NCBI GenBank assembly: GCA_046048295.1
Contig: JBJOGJ010000038.1
Span: 1-22,898 of the forward strand
DNA from: CBDCWA01 sp046048295
GTDB lineage: Bacteria; Pseudomonadota; Alphaproteobacteria; Rhizobiales; Hyphomicrobiaceae
Reading direction: 5' to 3'
DNA length: 22,898 nt
Positions 15,708 to 22,898 of this stretch are shown here, in pieces. The position numbers and the translations under genes are program-made. Position 1 is the first letter of the stretch. Each line of letters starts with the position of its first letter. The notes under the pieces are model-generated. The model was not told the DNA's origin and searched no databases. It worked only from the letters and a program-made list of their open reading frames with translations.

Positions 15708-16364
15708 ATGTCACTTCGGATCAACGACACTGCCCCGGATTTTGCTGTAGAGAGCACCCAGGGAACGATCAATCTGCATGACTGGATCGGCAATAGCTAC
15801 GCAATCCTGTTTTCGCATCCGAAAGACTTCACGCCTGTGTGCACGACGGAATTCGGTGCCGTGGCGAAACTCGCGGCCGAATTTGGGAGACGGAACACCA
15901 AAGTGCTCGGTGTCTCCGTCGACAGCGTCGAGGACCACAAGAAGTGGGCAGCCGACATCGAGAAGTATGCCGAGGCGGATGTCGGCTTCCCGATCATCGA
16001 TGACAGCGATCTCAAGGTGGCGAAGCTCTACGACATGCTGCCGGCGGATGCGTATCTCCCGGATGGCCGCACGCCTGCCCATTCCGCGACCGTCCGGACG
16101 GTCTTCATCATCGGGCCCGACAAAAAGATCAGGCTCATGATGTCCTATCCGATGTCGGTCGGCCGGAACTTCGACGAAATTCTGCGGGCGCTGGATGCGG
16201 TTCAGGCCGGTGACAAGAACCCGATCGCTACTCCTGCAAACTGGCGGCCCGGCGAAGATGTGATCGTCGCCCTTTCCGTCCCGACGCCAGAAGCACAGAA
16301 AAAGTTCGATGGCTTCAGGGAAGTGTTCAGCTATCTGCGGTTCGCAAAGCAGCCCAAGAACTAG
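15708..16364 (+). CDS. 1-Cys peroxiredoxin (Prx6 type)
   Basis: This 218-residue peroxidase is of the AhpC/TSA fold with the Prx6-type C-terminal extension. The peroxidatic site is HPKDFTPVCTTEFG with Cys45, and Cys45 is the only cysteine in the chain, so it must be recycled by an external thiol or ascorbate rather than by an internal resolving Cys. AAGGAG precedes the ATG at good spacing. The family reduces hydrogen peroxide and organic hydroperoxides in the cytosol. Its position downstream of a flavin monooxygenase, on the same strand, suggests it may mop up peroxide from uncoupled flavin chemistry, although the 484-bp gap and its own candidate promoter argue for separate control. Confidence 0.92.
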   Translation: MSLRINDTAPDFAVESTQGTINLHDWIGNSYAILFSHPKDFTPVCTTEFGAVAKLAAEFGRRNTKVLGVSVDSVEDHKKWAADIEKYAEADVGFPIIDDSDLKVAKLYDMLPADAYLPDGRTPAHSATVRTVFIIGPDKKIRLMMSYPMSVGRNFDEILRALDAVQAGDKNPIATPANWRPGEDVIVALSVPTPEAQKKFDGFREVFSYLRFAKQPKN

Positions 16365-16373
16365 AAATTCGAC

Positions 16374-16419
16374 GCTGATGCCTAGTGCTGAAGCATCTGC
16401 TTCGCACCCAAGCATCAGC
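16374..16419. repeat. Long imperfect hairpin just after the peroxiredoxin gene
   Basis: GCTGATGC (16374-16381) pairs with GCATCAGC (16412-16419). Inside, GTGC(t)GAAGC (16385-16394) pairs with GCTTCGCAC (16399-16407) around an ATCT loop. The arms begin ten bases after the peroxiredoxin stop. It could stabilise or end that transcript, or be half of a palindromic repeat unit. Confidence 0.6.
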
Positions 16420-16438
16420 CCGAAGCCATGACGTTTTC

Positions 16439-16493
16439 CGGTTCTGACATTTGCATCCCGGGGCCTTGAGGTTGCCAGCAAATGTCAGAGCCG
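16439..16493. repeat. 16-bp inverted repeat, one G-T wobble
   Basis: CGGTTCTGACATTTGC (16439-16454) pairs with GCAAATGTCAGAGCCG (16478-16493) over 16 positions with a single G-T wobble, enclosing a 23-nt loop that contains CCCGGG. The 12 inner pairs are perfect. This is far longer than expected by chance and has the form of a mobile or REP-like palindromic unit. Confidence 0.7.
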
Positions 16494-16731
16494 TGAGGCT
16501 CACCGGCAACACTATGATTGTAGTGTAGCCTGTTGATCGTGTTATGGATTTTCTGGTTCAATCTTCCGGCGACAATAGGCCGAAGGCTGGTTCGGCTACA
16601 ATTTCGCTTCGATGGCAATGCGCCGGATGACGCGGGGCGGCGACTTCTGCGCTAGGGCGGTTTCGTCGCCGGTAGTTCGCGCAATGATGCCGATGCGGGC
16701 CGTGATTCACTCACCATCAGCGTTGGGTTTT

Positions 16732-16821
16732 TGGCGGAGAGAGAGGGATTCGAACCCTCGGTACGGTTTCCCGCACACACGCGTTCCAGGCGTGCGCCTT
16801 CAACCACTCGGCCACCTCTCC
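16732..16821 (-). tRNA. tRNA-Ser (GGA anticodon)
   Basis: Read on the minus strand, acceptor arm GGAGAGG (16821 downwards) pairs with TCTCTCC, then discriminator G and an encoded CCA. The anticodon stem CACGC/GCGTG encloses loop CTGGAAC, giving anticodon GGA (reads UCC and UCU). A long class-II variable arm (GTGCGG-GAAA-CCGTAC) is present, as expected for serine. The T-arm is GAGGG-TTCGAAT-CCCTC. All arms are intact. No integrase or duplicated 3' end is visible beside it. Confidence 0.97.
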
Positions 16822-17024
16822 TCAGAGCGGGCGAATATAGCGCCCAAACCTCAGGACGCAAGTGCCTGCAGCGGCGAACGATCCAGCTTCCACCGGCAAG
16901 TGCCGTCGCTCGCGCCGCGATTTATCCCCGCTCACGGGCGCGCTGGTATTCTGCCTTTATCGCGCCGCCGAATCACGCGACTTCTGGCGTGAAAGGGTGA
17001 ACAGCGTAACCGGGACACAGGCAG

Positions 17025-18014
17025 ATGGGCGAGCAGACAGCGCGACGGCGGCCGGCACTTGCGGTGGCGGGCGGCAGGACAGCCAGAGCCGGAGACCAAC
17101 GCCGACCATCGCGGGCCGCGAGTAAGCCGGCTGCAGGCGGCAAGGCTCAAAAGGCGCAGTTCGACAAGAAGATCATCGCCCTGGTCTACGATTTCGACGG
17201 TACGCTTTCGCCAAGGCCGATGCAGGAATACGCCTTCCTTCCGTCCATCGGGGTAGACGCGAAGAGCTTCTGGGAAGAATCCAATCGCATTGCCGCAGAA
17301 CAGCGCGCCGATCCTCTCATCACCTACATGCACCTGCTCTACCGGAAGGCCAAGGAGAAGGGGGTCAGGATCGATCGCGACGATCTCGTCGCCCAGGGCC
17401 GCTCCGTAGAGCTGTTTCCCGGCGTCGAATCCTGGTTCGATGAGATCGAGGCCTATGTCCGGATCCGCGCCGAAAGCCAGGGGGTAGAGCTGCGCCACTA
17501 TCTCGTGTCCTCCGGCCTTACCGAGATTGTCGAGGGGACCTCGATCTTCCATCGTTTTCACAATGTCTTCGCATCCGAGTACTGGTTCGACGCCTACGAT
17601 CTGCCGTACCCGAAGCGCGTCATCACCGACACGGGCAAGACGCAGTACCTGTTCCGCATCAACAAGGGCGTCGAGGACCTTGGCGAGAGCATCAACAGTC
17701 ACATGAGCGAGGCTGCAAGGCCGATCCCGTTCGCCAACATGATCTATTTTGGCGACGGCGATACGGATGTGCCATCTATGGCTGTGATGCGGAAGAACGG
17801 TGGCCATGCGATCGCAGTCCACCAGGCGGGGGGACCGCGCGAAAAGTGCGTCGACCTCTTCAAGGCGGGACGCTGCGATTTCTTCGCGCCGGCCGACTAC
17901 CGCCGGGGGTCGGAGCTGTTCAAGCGTACGGCATTGCTGATCGACCGTATGCTGGCCGACATCCGGGTTCAGGAAGAAGTGTGGCGGATGTCGCGGGGCC
18001 TCGGCGAAGCCTGA
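17025..18014 (+). CDS. HAD-family phosphatase with basic N-terminal extension
   Basis: This 329-residue haloacid dehalogenase-superfamily hydrolase has all four motifs: I, VYDFDGTLS (residues 54-62, Asp56 nucleophile and Asp58 acid/base); II, LVSSG (160-164); III, a lysine at about Lys205 (TDTGKTQ); and IV, FGDGDTDVPSM (242-252). The body resembles phosphoserine-phosphatase-like HAD proteins that act on small phosphate esters. Residues 1-45 are Arg/Ala/Gly-rich and outside the fold. The start at 17025 has only a weak AGGCAG before it, and a downstream GTG could be the true start, so the N-terminus is uncertain. It converges with the MscS gene, the stop codons being 17 bases apart. Confidence 0.85.
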   Translation: MGEQTARRRPALAVAGGRTARAGDQRRPSRAASKPAAGGKAQKAQFDKKIIALVYDFDGTLSPRPMQEYAFLPSIGVDAKSFWEESNRIAAEQRADPLITYMHLLYRKAKEKGVRIDRDDLVAQGRSVELFPGVESWFDEIEAYVRIRAESQGVELRHYLVSSGLTEIVEGTSIFHRFHNVFASEYWFDAYDLPYPKRVITDTGKTQYLFRINKGVEDLGESINSHMSEAARPIPFANMIYFGDGDTDVPSMAVMRKNGGHAIAVHQAGGPREKCVDLFKAGRCDFFAPADYRRGSELFKRTALLIDRMLADIRVQEEVWRMSRGLGEA

Positions 18015-18031
18015 TGCCGGGTCACCTATCC

Positions 18032-18916
18032 TCAATGCGTGGTGGCGTTCCGGTCCGGTTCCTCGGGACCGGGTCGCGGTGTCGACGAGGGCATCGTTCT
18101 CACGTGTAGGTCCTGCTGCGGGTACGGGATCGAAATTCCGGCTGCATCAAGGTCCAGCTTCGCGCGCTCCCTGAGATCGAATAACAGGTCCCAGTAGCTC
18201 GCCGTATTAGTCCAGAGCCGAAGCTCGATTACGACAGCGCTGTCTCCGAGCTGCTCCACCAAGATCTGAGGCGCCGGATCGGGCAACACCCGTTCATCGG
18301 CATGAATGAGATTGCGGAAGACGTCGCGTGCTTTGGCGATATCGTCATCGTAGCCGATGCCGATGCGCAGTTGCAGGCGCCGGGTCGGATTGCGCGAATA
18401 ATTGAGTATCTGCTTGTTCCAAAGTTCCGAATTGGGCACGAAGGAATGGATACCGTCGGCGGTTCTCAATGTCGAGGCGAACAGTCCCACTTCCTCGACG
18501 GTGCCGGCCGCGTTCGTCGTATCGATATAATCGCCGACGCGGAATGGGCGCAGCCAAAGCAGCATGATGCCGGCTGCAATGTTGGACAGCGTGCCCTGCA
18601 GGGCGAGGCCGATGGCCAGGCCTGCGGCACCCAGAGCGGCGAGGATTGATGTTGTCTGGATGCCGAGCTGGCTCAACGTGGCAATCAGGACGACGACGAA
18701 GATGGCGTAGCTGACGATGTTAGAGAGGACGCCCTTCAGCGTCGGGTCGATTCGCGGATTGGCGTCGATCAGTTGGGCGACTGATCGGGAGGCCCATCTC
18801 GAGAACCAGAGGCCGGCGACGACAAGCAAAACTGCTGCCGCGAGGTTGGGGATGATCGCGGCGACCCAGGCGTAAAGTCCAGCAGATGCATCGGAAATCG
18901 ACAACTCGATCGGCAT
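18032..18916 (-). CDS. Small-conductance mechanosensitive channel, MscS family
   Basis: This 294-residue inner-membrane channel releases solutes on osmotic down-shock. Three membrane helices are seen at about residues 13-37, 60-82 and 86-115, the last being the Gly/Ala-rich pore helix (LAALGAAGLAIGLALQGTLSNIAAGIMLLWLRPFRVGDYI). The beta domain and the C-terminal alpha/beta vestibule domain follow (VEEVGLFASTLRTADG... PNSELWNKQILNYSRNPTRR). Length and layout are those of short MscS. AAGGAGG gives an ideal ribosome site. It lies 128 bp downstream of the glycosyltransferase gene on the same strand and could be read through from it, but a separate promoter is not excluded. Confidence 0.93.
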   Translation of the reverse strand: MPIELSISDASAGLYAWVAAIIPNLAAAVLLVVAGLWFSRWASRSVAQLIDANPRIDPTLKGVLSNIVSYAIFVVVLIATLSQLGIQTTSILAALGAAGLAIGLALQGTLSNIAAGIMLLWLRPFRVGDYIDTTNAAGTVEEVGLFASTLRTADGIHSFVPNSELWNKQILNYSRNPTRRLQLRIGIGYDDDIAKARDVFRNLIHADERVLPDPAPQILVEQLGDSAVVIELRLWTNTASYWDLLFDLRERAKLDLDAAGISIPYPQQDLHVRTMPSSTPRPGPEEPDRNATTH

Positions 18917-19044
18917 GAAGCCTCCTTTCCGGCAATCGCGCCCGCTCTACGGAGGGACGCTGGATTGGAGATAGGTGTTCGGCCTGCGAACGTCAGTGGC
19001 CTGTTTCGGCGATCCCCAACTCATCGCATCGCTACAGGGGTGGA

Positions 19045-20106
19045 CTAGGCGGTGTGCCGTGGGCTCGGGAGCAGGCGGCGACGAGCCGGGATTTTGCGAC
19101 CCTGGCGAGCGAACAAAGCGGTTTCTATGTTCGATAGGAAGAGCCGTGCAGCGGCCTCCCAGCTGTAGTCGGCAGCGCGCTGGCGGACGAGCTTGCGGTC
19201 TAGAGAGAGCGCTCGTCGGGCAGCAGTGGCAAGGTCGGTGTCGAGGATGCCGGTGCGGCCAACCTCCACGACGTCGATCGGGCCGGTCACCGGGTAGGCG
19301 GCTACGGGTACGCCGGATGCCATGGCCTCGAGCATGACGATGCCGAAGGTATCGGTGAGGCTCGGAAACACGAACACGTCCGCGGAGGCGTAACACTGGG
19401 CGAGTTCCTCGCCGGTCTTCTTGCCGGTGAAGAGGATGTCGGGATAGCTCAGGCGTAACGTTTCCAGCAGCGGGCCGCCACCGACGACGACCTTCCGGCC
19501 AGGCAAATCGGCATTGAGGAAGGCCTCTATGTTCTTCTCGACGGCGACGCGGCCGACGAACAGGAAGACGGGGTCATCGCCGAACAGGCGCACGTCTCGT
19601 GGCCGGTAGTGCTCGGTGTCCACGCCCCGGGTCCAGGGAAGGATGCGCTCGAAACCGCGGGCTTCGAGTTCCGTGGCCAGCGACTTGCTAGCCACCATGA
19701 TTCCGGCACCGGCATTGTGAAACCGGCGTTGCACCGCATACGTCCACGATTCGGGAATGCCGAAGCGCGATGTCAGGTATTCCGGAAACCGGGTGTGAAA
19801 CGAGGTCGTAAAGGGGATCGATCTGATACGGCAATAGCGCCGCGTCATCCAGCCAATGGGCCCTTCGGTTGCGATATGCACGGCGTCCGGCCTGATACAG
19901 GCGAGGCGTTCGATAACGTAGTGGTAGCCAGGTACCGCCAGGCGTATTTCCGGATAAGTAGGGCAGGGGACCGTGCGGAACTCGTTGGGTGTCAGCATCG
20001 CCAGTTCACCACCCAGGCGCGCCACTTCGGCGTCGAGGCGTTCGTAGGTCCGAACCACCCCGTTCACCTGTGGTTGCCACGCATCGGTCGCGACCAGCAC
20101 TCGCAT
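19045..20106 (-). CDS. GT4-family glycosyltransferase, probably glycolipid-forming
   Basis: This 353-residue GT-B glycosyltransferase is of family 4. The N-terminus MRVLVATDAWQPQVNGVVRTYERL is the acceptor-side motif. Donor residues GR-x4-K (Arg186, Lys191) and the EX7E-type motif DTFGIVMLE (Asp252 to Glu260) are present, with Asp in place of the first Glu as in the related Agt/mannosyltransferase subgroup. The ATG at 20106 overlaps the preceding TGA by one base (TGATG), with GGAGG ten bases before it, showing translational coupling. A longer frame to 20220 lies inside the upstream gene. Relatives make glycosyl-diacylglycerol membrane lipids in alphaproteobacteria, which suits the coupled phosphoesterase. 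The donor sugar is unknown. Confidence 0.88.
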   Translation of the reverse strand: MRVLVATDAWQPQVNGVVRTYERLDAEVARLGGELAMLTPNEFRTVPCPTYPEIRLAVPGYHYVIERLACIRPDAVHIATEGPIGWMTRRYCRIRSIPFTTSFHTRFPEYLTSRFGIPESWTYAVQRRFHNAGAGIMVASKSLATELEARGFERILPWTRGVDTEHYRPRDVRLFGDDPVFLFVGRVAVEKNIEAFLNADLPGRKVVVGGGPLLETLRLSYPDILFTGKKTGEELAQCYASADVFVFPSLTDTFGIVMLEAMASGVPVAAYPVTGPIDVVEVGRTGILDTDLATAARRALSLDRKLVRQRAADYSWEAAARLFLSNIETALFARQGRKIPARRRLLPSPRHTA

Positions 20107-20891
20107 CAGGCGGCTGCCTCCAGTGTCCGCGCACCGGCGCTCGGAGCGCGCGCGCGCTGCGTCGCCAGCCAGTCGACGATTTCGAATTCGCCGTCGTGAT
20201 TTTCGGTGATGGCCGTGCAACTTTCAACCCAGTCGCCGCAATTAAGGTAATGAATGCCGGCGATGTCCCGAGAGGCGGCGCGATGGATGTGTCCGCAGAT
20301 TATGCCTGAGACTTCGTGGTTGGTGGCGCGGTCGGCGAGCGATCGCTCGAACTCGCCCATGTGGTTCACCGCCTTCTTCACGCGATGCTTCAGGTAGGCG
20401 GCAAGCGACCAGTAGCCGAGGCCGAGGCGCTTGCGCACCCAGTTCAGCGGTACGTTGGCGGCGAGCATGAGGGCGTAGCCACGATCTCCGACGTAGGCAA
20501 GCCAGCGCGCGTGGCGAACCACGACGTCATACTCGTCGCCATGCATGACGAGATAACGCTTGCCATCGGCGCTGACGTGTACGGTATCGCGCAAGATCTC
20601 GATGCCGCCAAACCTTGTGCCGCAGTATTCGCGCAGCCCATCGTCGTGATTGCCCGGGATGTAGACCACGCGGCTGCCGGCTCGAACCTTCTTCAATATT
20701 TCCTGCAGCACGTCGTTGTGGGCCTGGGGCCAGACGGTGCCGCGCCGGATGCGCCAGAAATCCACGATATCTCCCACGAGATATAGGGTTTCCGCGTCGT
20801 GTTCGCGCAGAAATTCAATGAGCGCGTCAGCCTGGCACGTCCGGGTGCCGAGGTGAACGTCAGAGACGAATATGGTGCGAAAACTTTTCAT
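20106..20891 (-). CDS. UDP-2,3-diacylglucosamine diphosphatase-like metallophosphoesterase
   Basis: This 261-residue calcineurin-like phosphoesterase has motifs SDVHLG (residues 10-15), VGDIVDFW (39-46), PGNHDD (79-84), MHGDEYD (116-122) and CGHIHRA (199-205), giving a complete two-metal site. It resembles LpxH-like proteins that hydrolyse UDP-diacylglucosamine in lipid A synthesis, but many alphaproteobacteria carry such a paralogue besides LpxI, so a different lipid or sugar phosphate may be its substrate. The start is fixed by the position of the fold. The ribosome site (AGG at short spacing) is weak. Its stop overlaps the ATG of the glycosyltransferase, so the two act as a unit. Confidence 0.88.
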   Translation of the reverse strand: MKSFRTIFVSDVHLGTRTCQADALIEFLREHDAETLYLVGDIVDFWRIRRGTVWPQAHNDVLQEILKKVRAGSRVVYIPGNHDDGLREYCGTRFGGIEILRDTVHVSADGKRYLVMHGDEYDVVVRHARWLAYVGDRGYALMLAANVPLNWVRKRLGLGYWSLAAYLKHRVKKAVNHMGEFERSLADRATNHEVSGIICGHIHRAASRDIAGIHYLNCGDWVESCTAITENHDGEFEIVDWLATQRARAPSAGARTLEAAA

Positions 20892-21026
20892 CGGACCTGT
20901 CCCCCGAACGGCATGTTGCCTTGTTTACGCCGGTACAAAGGCGGAGTCGGGTTACAGTAGTGTGACATCTTTTCCCTGTCACGGCCACCGGCAGCACGTA
21001 GAAAGGCGTGCAAAGCGGCCTTCGGG
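20892..21026. other. Spacer with a leader hairpin upstream of the phosphoesterase
   Basis: This 135-bp gap holds a hairpin, GCCTTGT (20918-20924) with ACAAAGGC (20935-20942) and one bulged base. It would sit in the 5' leader of the phosphoesterase mRNA on the minus strand. No promoter or terminator is clear. Confidence 0.35.
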
Positions 21027-21656
21027 TCAGCCTGGAGAGAGCAGGCGCTGGGCGCGCCTGATCTGGGCCTGGACCCAGATCACGGCACGGCGGAAATTGA
21101 AGAAGCGGGGGACCCGGCGACAATACTCCTCGTATGGTTTGCCATAGGCTCCTGCAAGCCAGGGCTCCTCCACCATGGCCATCAGATAATACACCGTGCA
21201 CATCGCGCTGGCGAGCACGTAGGTCGCAGCTGTATCGGCGGCCAGGGCCATCGCGATGTAGAACGGGATAATGGTGGCGTATTGGGGGTTGCGGGTCCAG
21301 CGGTAGATGCCTCGCGTCACGAGGCCGTCCTGATCGCAATAGGTATTCTTTTTGCCGAGCGAGACCAGGGATTGTACATAACCATAAAGCGCGATCAGCA
21401 TTACGGCGAAAGCAAGAAGCCGCACCTGCAGCGGCAGCCCCAGGGACTGAACCTGTCCGTCATCGAACACTGACAGCAAGGCAGCGGCTATCGTGGTGAC
21501 GTTGATCGTCCTGAACAGTGACCAGAACGTATAGCTCTGCCACGTGCCCTGCGCAGGTGGCCATATGCGAAAGTCGCTCTCCCAGGCGGTCTTCAGCAAC
21601 AGCGGGATGAGCACAAGGGCTGACATAACGCCAATCATAAATGCAATCTGGGACAT
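21027..21656 (-). CDS. Integral-membrane methyltransferase, PEMT/ICMT type
   Basis: This 209-residue multi-span membrane protein has about five hydrophobic segments. The C-terminal half carries the signature of the PEMT/isoprenylcysteine methyltransferase group: LVTRGIYRWTRNPQYATIIPFYIAMAL and then EEPWLAGAYGKPYEEYCRRVPRFF. Such enzymes methylate membrane lipids or small lipophilic thiols or acids with S-adenosylmethionine. Bacterial members mostly lack a proven substrate. The start at 21656 (CGGAG about six bases upstream) is preferred over an in-frame ATG at 21714-21716, because that ATG overlaps the -10 box of a strong promoter. Confidence 0.82.
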   Translation of the reverse strand: MSQIAFMIGVMSALVLIPLLLKTAWESDFRIWPPAQGTWQSYTFWSLFRTINVTTIAAALLSVFDDGQVQSLGLPLQVRLLAFAVMLIALYGYVQSLVSLGKKNTYCDQDGLVTRGIYRWTRNPQYATIIPFYIAMALAADTAATYVLASAMCTVYYLMAMVEEPWLAGAYGKPYEEYCRRVPRFFNFRRAVIWVQAQIRRAQRLLSPG

Positions 21657-21715
21657 TACGCACTCCGAACCATCCGTGCCCACATCCTGCTGCTTCCCCG
21701 GGAAGCCGAACGTCA

Positions 21716-21744
21716 TATATACGTCACGAACGCGGAGCGTCCAA
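21716..21744 (-). promoter_or_regulatory. Sigma-70 promoter for the membrane methyltransferase
   Basis: On the minus strand TTGGAC (21739-21744) is followed after exactly 17 bases by TATATA (21716-21721). Transcription would begin near 21709, leaving a leader of about 52 bases before the ATG at 21656. This rules out the upstream ATG as the start of the methyltransferase. Confidence 0.55.
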
Positions 21745-21760
21745 CCCGTCCTTGTCCTGC

Positions 21761-22594
21761 TTAAAGAAGCCGGAAGGGGAAGTAGCGGAGCATCAGCTCC
21801 TCGAGCCGGCCGCTTTCGCGAATCCGCTGCAGGGCTCTGTTGAGCTGGTTGCGCAATTCGTCATCCTTCTTGCGCACGGCAATGGCGACGCCTTCACCGA
21901 AATAGCGCGGCTCCAGGAAGGCGCCGCCGCGCAATTCGCAGCAGGCCCTCGACAAGGTTCCGTTGAGCCACAGTACCATGCTTACGCCGTCATCGAAGAC
22001 AAGATCGACCTTGCGGGCGATCAGGGCGTCGCGTGCGAGTTCCTGGCTCGGGAACCTGACAATGGCGCTTTCCTTGAAAAAGTCTCCGACGAAGGCCGCG
22101 TGGGTCGTGCCGTTGGCAACACCGATACGCTTGCCCTCGAGGCCTTCAGGCGTGATCTCGAGCTTGGGCAAATCGCGGCGGGCGGCGAAGCGACCCGGCG
22201 TGAAAAAGTAGCTGTCGGTGAAGTTGACCTCGGCGAGCGCCTTGGCGGAGATCATGTGACCGGCGATCACTGCGTCTCCCAGCCGGCGGTTCAAGCGTGG
22301 GAATAGATGTGGCCATTCGGCCTTGGCGATGTTGCACCTCAGTGACAGCTCGAGACAGACGGCGCGTGCGACATCGACATTGAAGCCTGTCAGCACGCCT
22401 TCCTCGTCGACATAGTTGAACGGCGGAAAGTCTTCGGTCGTCAGGAACGTGAGGGATGTGCGGACGCGGTCCGACGGCCGGGTCACAACCTGGGCTTCAG
22501 CCAGCCAGGGGATAACGAGCGCAGCGGCGAGGACCATCGCGATGGTGGCGCGAAGTGCCCGCGGGCGCGTTATTTGTGATCGCAGTGCAGACAT
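21761..22594 (-). CDS. Family-3 extracellular solute-binding protein
   Basis: This 277-residue periplasmic protein is of the SBP_bac_3 family (PF00497), binding amino acids or other small polar ligands. The start at 22594 gives a proper signal peptide (MSALRSQITRPRALRATIAM... cleavage after AEA at residue 34). The longer frame to 22675 would bury the signal sequence. The mature protein begins with TTEDFPPFNYVDEEGVLTGFNVDVARAVC, the diagnostic first lobe (aromatic pair, then GFNVDVA), and later has EGLEGKRIGVANGTTHAAFV and DLVFDDGVSM. No ABC permease or ATPase is next to it, so it may serve a remote transporter or a signalling protein. The ribosome site GGAAAT is weak. Confidence 0.9.
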   Translation of the reverse strand: MSALRSQITRPRALRATIAMVLAAALVIPWLAEAQVVTRPSDRVRTSLTFLTTEDFPPFNYVDEEGVLTGFNVDVARAVCLELSLRCNIAKAEWPHLFPRLNRRLGDAVIAGHMISAKALAEVNFTDSYFFTPGRFAARRDLPKLEITPEGLEGKRIGVANGTTHAAFVGDFFKESAIVRFPSQELARDALIARKVDLVFDDGVSMVLWLNGTLSRACCELRGGAFLEPRYFGEGVAIAVRKKDDELRNQLNRALQRIRESGRLEELMLRYFPFRLL

Positions 22595-22658
22595 GCCGGT
22601 GATTTCCAAATCTTGACCATCAGCGTCGTCCGAATGGCGAGCGGGTGCGCAGCCAATC

Positions 22659-22787
22659 CGCAATCCGGTAACCACCCAGGTGCGCGGCCCGACAGTCGCA
22701 CTCAGACTGGCCGACCAGGAACATCCTTACTTGCACCACCGATCGTCGTTGTCGAGTGTCCAGGTGCTCCATGGGCACCGGATTGCG
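22659..22787. repeat. 11-bp inverted repeat upstream of the solute-binding protein gene
   Basis: CGCAATCCGGT (22659-22669) is the exact reverse complement of ACCGGATTGCG (22777-22787), 107 bases apart. Arms at this distance could be two copies of a protein-binding site in opposite orientation, or chance in GC-rich DNA. Confidence 0.3.
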
Positions 22788-22799
22788 ACAGAGCCAAGT

Positions 22800-22898
22800 A
22801 TGAACAGGCCGCTGCTGCCCGCTGCCCATATCGCGCCCGTCGCCATCGAGAGCGAGTACGCGTTTCTCGTGCCGGATCTCGTCGATGCAGCACTTCTT
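22800..22898 (+). CDS. Possible 5' end of a gene running off the window
   Basis: From ATG 22800 an open frame of 33 codons reaches the window edge (begins MNRPLLPAAHIAPVAIE). Its composition is ordinary for a protein, but only a weak AGAG precedes the ATG, and the family cannot be recognised. An open minus-strand frame over the same bases (stop near 22620) is Arg/Cys/His-rich and looks like a shadow. The rest of 22595-22799 shows no gene. Confidence 0.25.
   Translation, partial: MNRPLLPAAHIAPVAIESEYAFLVPDLVDAALL

Larger units (their letters stand above)
16365..16731. other. Palindrome-rich spacer between peroxiredoxin and tRNA-Ser
   Basis: This 367-bp stretch has no convincing gene. It holds four successive inverted repeats: 16374-16419, 16439-16493, 16509-16526 and 16579-16596 (GCCGAA-N6-TTCGGC). 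None is followed by a long T-run, so intrinsic termination is not obvious. The density suggests a palindromic intergenic repeat element. Confidence 0.5.

Noticed and set aside
16732..16821. tRNA-Ser as attachment site of an integrated element
   Set aside because: No integrase, no second copy of the tRNA 3' end, and no change in gene style on either side within the window.
16932..18035. 367-codon minus-strand open frame
   Set aside because: It is antisense to the HAD phosphatase, which has all four catalytic motifs.
22620..22898. Minus-strand open frame reaching the right edge
   Set aside because: It is Arg/Cys/His-rich with no recognised motif, typical of a shadow frame; the evidence is too thin to call a gene end.

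Overview
The window looks like chromosomal DNA of an alphaproteobacterium, most likely of the order Hyphomicrobiales (Rhizobiales; Mesorhizobium/Phyllobacteriaceae-like). The basis is high G+C, GC-rich third codon positions, many Shine-Dalgarno-led genes, Bug-type and Fe3+-type periplasmic binding proteins, and a glycolipid-type GT4/metallophosphoesterase pair. This is inferred from style and gene content, not from a marker gene. I see no insertion sequence, integrase, CRISPR array or rRNA.

Region A (about 205-6050, minus strand) is one run of five genes: a Bug/TctC-type periplasmic receptor with an extra C-terminal domain, a TcuA-like FAD-dependent dehydrogenase, a LigI-like amidohydrolase, a cupin and a second amidohydrolase, closed by a good intrinsic terminator at 205-239. 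Region B (6051-6366) is the divergent promoter region, with a cluster of TTCGC/GCGAA half-sites that suggests a LysR-type operator. Region C (6367-15223, plus strand) is an Asp/Glu-racemase-fold protein without the usual catalytic cysteines, a complete three-gene ABC importer of the Fe3+/polyamine type, a muconate-lactonizing-type enolase-superfamily enzyme, a CapA-like metallophosphatase and an NtaA/SnaA-type flavin monooxygenase. A 1-Cys peroxiredoxin follows at 15708 behind its own candidate promoter.

Together A to C look like a catabolic locus for a small carboxylated, possibly cyclic or heteroatom-containing compound. Uptake would be by the ABC importer and perhaps the Bug receptor, then oxidation (FAD dehydrogenase, flavin monooxygenase), ring or lactone chemistry (enolase-superfamily enzyme, LigI-like hydrolase) and hydrolysis or decarboxylation (second amidohydrolase, cupin). 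The substrate cannot be read from the sequence. No regulator, no flavin reductase and no TctA/TctB membrane subunits are in the window.

Region D (16365-22898) is ordinary chromosome: a palindrome-rich spacer, tRNA-Ser(GGA), a HAD hydrolase with a basic N-terminal extension, a convergent MscS channel, a translationally coupled metallophosphoesterase/glycosyltransferase pair, a membrane methyltransferase of the PEMT/ICMT type with a clear promoter, and a family-3 solute-binding protein. The last 300 bases contain no certain gene, only a possible start of a plus-strand gene at 22800.
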